This document shows positions 7,870-13,513 of a stretch of DNA of 13,513 bases, in pieces. Below the pieces are notes generated by a model. It made no database searches. It was not told the DNA's origin and saw nothing but the letters and a program-made list of their open reading frames with translations. The position numbers and the translations under genes were made by a program. Positions within the stretch are counted from its first letter, which is position 1. Each line of letters begins with the position of its first letter. Origin of the DNA: Kiritimatiellia bacterium (GTDB lineage: Bacteria; Verrucomicrobiota; Kiritimatiellia; RFP12; UBA1067); assembly GCA_017999015.1 (NCBI GenBank), contig JAGOBZ010000038.1, forward strand, positions 1 through 13,513, written 5' to 3'.

Positions 7870-7881
7870 GGCAACCTTGCC
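7870..7881. promoter_or_regulatory. Small palindrome in the divergent speA/kinase intergenic region
   Basis: The bases GGCAA-CC-TTGCC form a perfect 5-bp inverted repeat with a 2-nt centre. It lies about 90 nt upstream of the preferred speA start. On the minus strand it overlaps TTGGCA (7883-7878), a fair -35 hexamer, followed after 17 nt by a poor -10, TTTCAC (7860-7855). An operator for a dimeric regulator is possible, but short palindromes of this size arise by chance in GC-rich DNA. If speA starts at the TTG at 7883 the element would be coding. Confidence 0.2.
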
Positions 7882-7926
7882 AAACCCGTGACTAAAGCGC
7901 AACAGGAAAAAGAGGTGCAGATAACA

Positions 7927-7955
7927 TTGCTTTTTTACGACCAGGGTGATATACA
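7927..7955 (+). promoter_or_regulatory. Extended -10 promoter for the sensor kinase gene
   Basis: TTGCTT (7927-7932) is separated by 17 nt from TATACA (7950-7955). The -10 is preceded by TGA, an extended -10 (TGn) element, which would offset the weak -35. The surroundings are notably AT-rich compared with the coding DNA on both sides. Transcription would start near 7962, giving a leader of about 28 nt before the ATG at 7990. Assigned from pattern and position only. Confidence 0.5.
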
Positions 7956-7978
7956 TTCACACTAAAAATAGTCGAAAA

Positions 7979-7983
7979 AAGGA
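7979..7983 (+). promoter_or_regulatory. Ribosome binding site that decides the kinase start
   Basis: AAGGA sits directly against the ATG at 7984, which leaves that codon no spacing. It lies 6 nt before the ATG at 7990, an ideal distance. The second ATG is therefore preferred and the first two codons of the open frame are probably not translated. Confidence 0.6.
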
Positions 7984-7989
7984 ATGAGT

Positions 7990-10900
7990 ATGGGAGATAA
8001 GCGGAATGTTGTGCGATGTGCCGACAGCGCTGAGGGCGGTCGCCGGGTTGGGAATGCCGTCTGCCATATCATGAGGGGGGTGGTCTTGTCGGTTTGCGTG
8101 TCCGTAAGCGCGGTGCATGCATCTGGAACGCATGTGCGCGTCGGGGTCTACGAAAACAGTCCCAAGGTGGGGTTGAGTGAGGCGGGAACCCCCGAAGGAA
8201 TTTTTGTCGATATCATATCACGGATTGCCGCTGAGGAGGGGTGGGCGATCGAATTTGTCTCCGGCACGTGGATGGAGGGACTCAACCGCTTGGCGGCCGG
8301 AGAGATCGATCTCATGCCGGATGCGGCACAGTCGAAGTCCAGAGGGGATCGCTTTGCGTTTCATCACGAACCGGTCTTGTCCGACTGGTTTCAGGTCTAT
8401 GCGCGGAAAGGCAGCGGCATCCGGTCGTTGCTCGATTTGGCAGGGAAAAGGGTGGCGGTGCTCGACGGCTCCATCCAAGAGGAGGCTTTTGATCAGGTGT
8501 CCGCCGGTTTCAACGTGCCTGTCTCCATCCTGCCGTTCCCGGATTACCGCGGGGCTTTTCGCGATGTCGCACAAGGCAGAGTGGACGCCGTGGTCGTGAA
8601 CCGGTATTACGGTATGCGGCATAGCAGGGACCACAATCTGGAAGACACCGCGATCATCTTTAGTCCGACACGCCTGTTTTTCGCCTTGCCCGCCGACGGG
8701 CGCGCGCACTTGGCTGACGCGATCGACCGCCATCTGCTCAGCATGAAGCAGAATCCGGATTCGATCTATTACGCATCATTGAGGCGCTGGACGTCTGAAA
8801 CGGCCGCCTTCCGTTTGCCGAAGTGGGTGAGGCTGGCAGGCGGTGCCGCCGCAGCTTTGGCGCTTGTCTTTCTGGCATGGAGCCTGACCTTGCGCCGGCA
8901 GGTTGCGAAGCAAACCGTCGTTTTGGCGCGGAACAACCGTATGCTCCGCATGCTGTCCGACTGTAACCAAATCCTGATCCGCAGCACGGACGAAAACAGG
9001 TTGCTCGGTGAGCTGTGCCGGCTTCTGCTGGAGGAAGGGGGATACACGGCGGCTTGGGTCGGCATCCTGCAGGACGATGCGGCAAAAACCATGGGGACCG
9101 CCGCACAAACCGGCTTTCTGGAAAACATGCCGGCCTCCTTTGATCTGTCGGGGATGGATAATGAGTCGGCGTATGAATGCCTGATCAGCCAAGTCGTCAG
9201 CGGAAGTCAGGCGCGCTGTTTCGACAATCTGAATCAGGTTCCCGAAGGGATGCGCCGGATGCTCCAAACACTGCGGAACGAAGGGCGTTCGTTGCTCTGC
9301 TTCCCCCTTGTCTCGCCGCGCACCACGATCGGCGTGCTGACCATCATTGCGCCTGAACCGGGGCCGCATCCAGGCGAGATGCTGGGATTGCTTCAGGAAC
9401 TTGCCTGCGACATGGCGTTCGGCATCGAGCATCTCCGTTTGGAGGGCGAACGGCAACGTGCAGTCGAGGAACAACGGGATAGCGAACGCCGTTTCCGGCA
9501 GTTGATTGAAGAGGCGCCTGATGCAATCATCATTCAGGCGAACAAACGTTTTGCCTATGTCAATCCGTCAGCCTGTGAATTGCTCGGCGCTTCGGCGCCC
9601 GATCAGTTGCTGGGCAGATCGGTGCTGGATTTCATTCATCAGGACAAGCCGGAGTTTCTTGAAGAGCGTATCGCGCAGTTGAATGCCCGACGCGAGTATG
9701 CGCCGGCGGTCGAGCAAACGTTGCTGCGCCTGGACGGCACACCGGTAACGGTCGAAGTCGCCTCCGCTCCGTTTCGGTATAAGGACGAAAACGGTGCATT
9801 GGTTTTTGCGCGGAACATCACCGCCAGGAAACGTCAGGAACACCTTTACGAGAGCTTGGTGGAAGATATGCCGGCGCTCATTTGCCGGTTCACGCCGGAC
9901 GGCGTGCTGACCTTTATTAACGGTGCCGCCTGCGCGTTTTTGGGACGGGACAAAAAGGAGATGATGGGGGCCGTGGTCTTTGAGTTTCTGTTGCCGGATG
10001 CTCGCATGCGTGTGGAGCGCATCCTGATGGGCGCGTCAGCGGAGCGTCCCAGCACGGAGTACACGGTGAATATCCTGAGGGGGGATGGGCAATTGCGCCA
10101 CGTGCGCTGTCTGAGCCGCGCCATCGTCGGATCTGAGGGCCTGGTTAACGAGTTTCAAACGATCGCGTTCGATATGACCGATCAACGCAACCTTGAGGAA
10201 CGCCTGTCGCAGACCAATAAACTGGAGACGATCGGCATGCTGGCGGGCGGCGTCGCGCACGATTTTAACAACATGCTTCAGACGATCCTGGGTTTTGGCG
10301 AGTTGGCCATGCAGCAAACGCCGCCGCCTGATCCGCGTTCTTCCGATATCCAGGAAATAATCACGGCCGCCAACCGCGCCAAGCGATTGACTGGACAACT
10401 GCTGGCCTTCAGCCGCAATATCCCGATGGAAATCACCCGGCTTCAGCTCAAGCAAGAGATTGAAAGCCGCCAACGCATGTTGTCGAGACTGCTTGGAGAA
10501 GACATTAAGATCGTGCTCGCGCTGGATGATGCGGTTCCCGACATTCTCGCCGATGCGGGGCATATCGAGCAGGTGCTGTTGAATCTGGCCGTCAACGCGC
10601 GCGACGCGATGCCTGACGGCGGCACCCTCACCTTGCGAACCTCACACGTGTCGTTCACGGCTGCCGATGTCAGGCTGCACCCGGAGGCTTCGCCCGGCGG
10701 TTATGTGTGTTGGTCGATCTCTGACACGGGCTGCGGCATTCCGTCGCATATCCAAAAGAAAATCTTCGATCCGTTCTTTACAACCAAACCGAAAGACCGG
10801 GGAACCGGTCTGGGGCTCTCAACAGTCTACGGGATTGTCCGCCAACTGAAAGGGTGGATACAGGTTGATTCTCAGGCGGGGCGGGGCACAACCTTTACGA

Positions 10901-11355
10901 TGTATTTCCCGGTCGCCGGGGGAGAAGCAACGGAACGGATGGAGGAGTCCCGGACAACTCCGAACCTTGCGCGGGCAGGCACAAACATCCTGGTGGTCGA
11001 AGACCAAGGAAAGGTGGCGAGGGTAGCTGAACGTATCCTCACGTCGCACGGGTTCAAGACACGCGTGGTGAACAGCGTGGCGGAGACGTACGCCGTGCTG
11101 GACGATCCGGACGCGAAGTATGACCTCATCTTTTGCGATGTTGTGCTCGGGGACGGCAACGGTGTCGAATTGGCTGAGACGATCAGCGCACAGAACCCGG
11201 GTATGCGCTTTCTGTTTGCCAGCGGCTATGTGGACGAGCGCTCCCGCTGGGCATCGATCAAGCAGCACGGCTGGAAGTGTCTGATCAAGCCCTATCCCGC
11301 CAGTGACCTGCTGGCTGCCGTAAATGAGGCACTCGCCTTTCATCCTGATGTGTAA
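7990..11355 (+). CDS. Hybrid sensor histidine kinase with periplasmic solute-binding-protein sensor domain
   Basis: This is a membrane two-component sensor of 1121 residues. Approximate order of parts: hydrophobic signal or anchor, 28-46; bacterial extracellular solute-binding (SBP_3-like) domain, 50-265; membrane span GGAAAALALVFLAW, near 284-297; GAF, 316-485; PAS, 500-617; second PAS, 618-740; HisKA; HATPase, 850-977; receiver, 999-1115. The phosphorylated histidine is H757 in GGVAHDFNN. The ATP site shows NLAVNARDAMPDGG (N box), SDTGCGIP (G1), FDPFFTTK and GTGLGLSTVYGIV (G2). The receiver has its acidic pair in VVED, phospho-acceptor D1050 in FCDVVLGDG and K1100 in LIKPY, so phosphorelay chemistry looks intact. 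Binding-protein domains of this type usually hold amino acids or similar small solutes; the ligand here is unknown. No output regulator or Hpt protein lies nearby. The gene is divergent from speA and has its own promoter. Confidence 0.93.
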   Translation: MGDKRNVVRCADSAEGGRRVGNAVCHIMRGVVLSVCVSVSAVHASGTHVRVGVYENSPKVGLSEAGTPEGIFVDIISRIAAEEGWAIEFVSGTWMEGLNRLAAGEIDLMPDAAQSKSRGDRFAFHHEPVLSDWFQVYARKGSGIRSLLDLAGKRVAVLDGSIQEEAFDQVSAGFNVPVSILPFPDYRGAFRDVAQGRVDAVVVNRYYGMRHSRDHNLEDTAIIFSPTRLFFALPADGRAHLADAIDRHLLSMKQNPDSIYYASLRRWTSETAAFRLPKWVRLAGGAAAALALVFLAWSLTLRRQVAKQTVVLARNNRMLRMLSDCNQILIRSTDENRLLGELCRLLLEEGGYTAAWVGILQDDAAKTMGTAAQTGFLENMPASFDLSGMDNESAYECLISQVVSGSQARCFDNLNQVPEGMRRMLQTLRNEGRSLLCFPLVSPRTTIGVLTIIAPEPGPHPGEMLGLLQELACDMAFGIEHLRLEGERQRAVEEQRDSERRFRQLIEEAPDAIIIQANKRFAYVNPSACELLGASAPDQLLGRSVLDFIHQDKPEFLEERIAQLNARREYAPAVEQTLLRLDGTPVTVEVASAPFRYKDENGALVFARNITARKRQEHLYESLVEDMPALICRFTPDGVLTFINGAACAFLGRDKKEMMGAVVFEFLLPDARMRVERILMGASAERPSTEYTVNILRGDGQLRHVRCLSRAIVGSEGLVNEFQTIAFDMTDQRNLEERLSQTNKLETIGMLAGGVAHDFNNMLQTILGFGELAMQQTPPPDPRSSDIQEIITAANRAKRLTGQLLAFSRNIPMEITRLQLKQEIESRQRMLSRLLGEDIKIVLALDDAVPDILADAGHIEQVLLNLAVNARDAMPDGGTLTLRTSHVSFTAADVRLHPEASPGGYVCWSISDTGCGIPSHIQKKIFDPFFTTKPKDRGTGLGLSTVYGIVRQLKGWIQVDSQAGRGTTFTMYFPVAGGEATERMEESRTTPNLARAGTNILVVEDQGKVARVAERILTSHGFKTRVVNSVAETYAVLDDPDAKYDLIFCDVVLGDGNGVELAETISAQNPGMRFLFASGYVDERSRWASIKQHGWKCLIKPYPASDLLAAVNEALAFHPDV

Positions 11356-11431
11356 AGGCACACCGGCGGACGCGGATATGGATATCTCGCGACGAGGCCG
11401 ATCCCGACCGTGAAGTACGGGTCATCCGAAC

Positions 11432-11460
11432 TTGAAAGTGGCGCCCTAATGAGGTATCCT
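11432..11460 (+). promoter_or_regulatory. Sigma70-type promoter for the PA14/propeller protein gene
   Basis: TTGAAA (11432-11437, 5 of 6 to consensus) and TATCCT (11455-11460, 4 of 6) are spaced by exactly 17 nt. Transcription would start near 11467, giving a leader of about 37 nt. This lies within the 148-nt gap after the kinase stop and argues that the next gene is not merely read through from the kinase. The rest of the gap (11356-11503) shows only a weak bulged hairpin at 11406-11423 with no T-run. Confidence 0.5.
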
Positions 11461-11494
11461 ACGCAGCTCATATTTCACTATGTCAATGGCGAGC

Positions 11495-11500
11495 GGAGGG
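11495..11500 (+). promoter_or_regulatory. Ribosome binding site for the PA14/propeller protein
   Basis: GGAGGG lies 3-4 nt before the ATG at 11504, strong but closely spaced. In-frame ATGs at 11480 and 11486 have no such site upstream, so 11504 is preferred. That choice also leaves a compact signal peptide. Confidence 0.5.
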
Positions 11501-11503
11501 CGT

Positions 11504-13513
11504 ATGGCGAACAAAGGGGGATGGTTGTGTCTGATCGTGTTGGCGTGCCTGGCTGAGATCGGGCATGCTGAGATGACATTCTTTGCGCACTCAGGCAAGT
11601 TGAGCACCGTGGCGCTGATCGGTGACGGCAAACAGGTGGGGACCGGCACGGTCGGCGCGATCACCTCGATGGGCGACAAGAAGTACGGTGATGCCTGGAA
11701 CATCGAGTTTTCCGGCATGCTGGATGTCAAGGTTGCTGGCGCCCATGAGTTCTCCGTCACGTCGGACGATGGCAGCGCGCTTTATGTCAACGGCCGTGAG
11801 GTGGTCATGAACGACGGTCTGCACGGGCCGGCCAACCGCAAGGGGAGCATCGATCTGACGGTCGGCCAACACCAGGTCAATCTGCTCTATTTCAACAACA
11901 ATGGCGGCCACGACCTCAAGGCGACGGTGAAAGCACCGGGCGGTCAGGCGGTTGACCTGGCGGGGGCCTGCACACCCGGCAGCAAGCGGCAGGATATGGC
12001 GGCGTTGCGCGAGAAGGCGCGTCAGCGCGAGGCCGCCGAAGCGCAAAAGGCGCTGGTGTCGATCTCGTCGCCCGAGGCGCTGGTGCGTTCGATCCGTCAC
12101 ATTCTCAAGACCAAGCCCCGCGCCTACAAGAACGGGCGCGACTATCTCAAACAGGCCGAAGCGTTTGTGGCCAGCATGCCCGCGCTGCTGGAGCGCAGCG
12201 AAAAGGGCGACGCCGAGGCCGTACGGGAACTCGCCGCTTTCAGCGATCTGAAATTCAAGGCGCTGATCGCGGAAAACCCGTATGTTGATTTTGACGAACT
12301 GCTGGTCGTGCTCTCCGACAGGGTGGCGCTCAAGGCCAACTGGCTGGGCACGCACACGCTGGGTCCCAAGGGTTACAAAAACAAGATCGCGCGTGTCAAC
12401 CTGCGTACAGGGGCGGTGGCTGACGTCTATGAGCCCAAGGACGGCGCGTATCTGGGTGAACTCGACGTGCATTATGACGGCAACAAGCTGCTCTTCACGT
12501 CAACAGACACCAACAGCATGTTTCAGGTGATGGAGGCGGGGGTGGACGGCGGGAACGTCCGCCAGGTGTCCACGATCATCGGGCAGTACGTGCACAATTA
12601 CGGGGGCATCTATCTGCCGGACGAGCGGATCGTCTTCAGCTCGACCGCGCCGATGATCGGCGTGCCGTGTATCGGCGGGTCGCGCACCGTACCGAATCTC
12701 TATGTGATGGATGCCGACGGGGGCAACACGCGGCAGTTGACGTTCGAGCAGGATGCGGACTGGTATCCGACGGTGCGCGAGGATGGTCAGATCATGTATC
12801 TGCGGTGGGAGTACACCGACATCATGCACTACTACTCGCGCATCATGATGACCATGAATCCGGACGGCAGCAACCAGCGCGCCATCTACGGGTCGCAGAG
12901 CCTGTGGCCGAACTCGATGTTCAACGCGCGGCCGATACCCGGCGAGGCCGGACAGTTCGTGGCCGTGGTCTCGGGGCATCACGGCACTGCGGCATCGGGC
13001 AAGCTCACGATCTTTGACACCAACAAGGGCTACGCGCACGCCGACGGCGTGGTTCAGCACATCCCCGGCTACGGCAAGAAGGTGACGCATGTGACCGTGG
13101 ATCAGCTCTATCCGACCGTCAAGAAAGAGTTGCTCGGCCAGTTCCCTGAGCTGCAGAAGGATGTGGATAAGCTCGTTGCCGAACAGATGCCGCCGGAGTC
13201 GCAAAAAGACAAGGATTATCATGAGCTGAACAATGATTTCTTCAACAAGTGCTACCCCCGGCTGAAGCACATCTATCCCGAAATGGCGCTCGACCTGGAC
13301 ACGCTGGTGGACGGCGTCTTCCCGCAGTTCATTCAGCCCTATCCGCTGAGCGCGAACTATTTCCTGGCGGTCGCCAAGCTCACCGGTCAAGGCGCATGGG
13401 GCCTTTATCTGGTTGATACATTCGACAACATGGTGCCGATCGCCCACCCGGAGACCGGGTCTTACCGCTACATGATCGAGCCCTATCCGCTCAAGAAGCG
13501 CGCGCGTCCGCCC
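11504..13513 (+). CDS. Exported PA14-like / beta-propeller protein resembling hydrazine synthase alpha-like family, 3' end outside window
   Basis: The frame is open for 670 codons from the ATG to the right edge, with no stop. Residues 1-21 look like a signal peptide (WLCLIVLACLAEIGHA, cleavage likely after GHA). A lipoprotein reading at the cysteine of VLAC is possible but weak. Residues about 30-150 resemble a PA14 domain, with TSDDGSALYVNGREVV, LTVGQHQVNLLYF and GGHDL. A charged helical linker spans about 160-260. TolB/PD40-type propeller blades follow, including NLYVMDADGGNTRQLTF from residue 398, then DWYPTVREDGQIMYLRWEY, ARPIPG at 475-480 and SGHHG near 490. These last phrases recall the HZS-alpha-like proteins common in PVC bacteria. 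No CxxCH haem motif occurs in the visible part, so hydrazine synthesis is not implied. The true function is unknown. It has its own promoter and ribosome site. Confidence 0.8.
   Translation, partial: MANKGGWLCLIVLACLAEIGHAEMTFFAHSGKLSTVALIGDGKQVGTGTVGAITSMGDKKYGDAWNIEFSGMLDVKVAGAHEFSVTSDDGSALYVNGREVVMNDGLHGPANRKGSIDLTVGQHQVNLLYFNNNGGHDLKATVKAPGGQAVDLAGACTPGSKRQDMAALREKARQREAAEAQKALVSISSPEALVRSIRHILKTKPRAYKNGRDYLKQAEAFVASMPALLERSEKGDAEAVRELAAFSDLKFKALIAENPYVDFDELLVVLSDRVALKANWLGTHTLGPKGYKNKIARVNLRTGAVADVYEPKDGAYLGELDVHYDGNKLLFTSTDTNSMFQVMEAGVDGGNVRQVSTIIGQYVHNYGGIYLPDERIVFSSTAPMIGVPCIGGSRTVPNLYVMDADGGNTRQLTFEQDADWYPTVREDGQIMYLRWEYTDIMHYYSRIMMTMNPDGSNQRAIYGSQSLWPNSMFNARPIPGEAGQFVAVVSGHHGTAASGKLTIFDTNKGYAHADGVVQHIPGYGKKVTHVTVDQLYPTVKKELLGQFPELQKDVDKLVAEQMPPESQKDKDYHELNNDFFNKCYPRLKHIYPEMALDLDTLVDGVFPQFIQPYPLSANYFLAVAKLTGQGAWGLYLVDTFDNMVPIAHPETGSYRYMIEPYPLKKRARPP

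Noticed and set aside
7869..7884. TTGGCA...TTGC on the minus strand as a sigma54 promoter
   Set aside because: Only 7 nt separate the GG and GC elements where sigma54 promoters need 10.
11406..11423. Hairpin GACCGT-loop-ACGGGTC after the kinase gene as a terminator
   Set aside because: The stem is short with a bulged base, and no T-run follows, so it does not fit a rho-independent terminator.
11591..13447. Minus-strand open frames of 293 and 315 codons
   Set aside because: They are antisense to the exported PA14/propeller protein, which shows a signal peptide, promoter, ribosome site and domain phrases on the plus strand.
11504..13513. Anammox hydrazine synthase subunit
   Set aside because: There is no CxxCH in 670 codons, a PA14-like domain is present, and no other anammox gene is nearby. 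Similarity is to the wider HZS-alpha-like family only.

Overview
The window is a GC-rich stretch of bacterial chromosome, close to 60% GC by eye, densely coded in two blocks. I see no rRNA, tRNA, CRISPR array, insertion sequence or integrase. Two genes hint at the source. One is a Gfo/Idh/MocA oxidoreductase with a twin-arginine leader. The other is an exported PA14/beta-propeller protein resembling the hydrazine synthase alpha-like family. Both families are abundant in the Planctomycetota-Verrucomicrobiota-Kiritimatiellota-Lentisphaerota (PVC) group. A PVC bacterium is an inference only, since no phylogenetic marker is present. The lactate module suggests an anaerobic or fermentative lifestyle.

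Left block (1-7781, minus strand). Read in transcription order it holds speA (biosynthetic arginine decarboxylase), a Tat-type Gfo/Idh/MocA oxidoreductase, larA (nickel-pincer lactate racemase family), etfB, etfA with an N-terminal ferredoxin domain, and a GlcD/LctD-type FAD-linked 2-hydroxyacid dehydrogenase that runs off the left edge. Every junction from the oxidoreductase onward is shorter than 20 nt or overlapping. The last four genes match the Acetobacterium woodii electron-confurcating lactate dehydrogenase (LctBCD) plus racemase. LarA would interconvert L- and D-lactate. The dehydrogenase-EtfAB complex would oxidise lactate to pyruvate with NAD+, using reduced ferredoxin to pay for the uphill step. 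No lactate permease and no larB, larC or larE is visible.

Centre (7782-7989). A divergent intergenic region carries a good extended -10 promoter for the rightward gene and a small palindrome of unknown role.

Right block (7990-13513, plus strand). A 1121-residue hybrid sensor histidine kinase comes first: signal sequence, periplasmic solute-binding-protein domain, one membrane span, GAF, PAS, PAS, HisKA, HATPase and receiver. After 148 nt containing a well-formed sigma70-type promoter comes the 5' part (670 codons) of the exported PA14/propeller protein, cut by the right edge. No DNA-binding response regulator is present, so the target of the kinase cannot be read from this window.

I found no wholly unknown system. 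The points most worth following are the complete confurcating-lactate module behind a Tat-exported oxidoreductase, the orphan kinase with its own binding-protein sensor, and the HZS-alpha-like protein without haem motifs.
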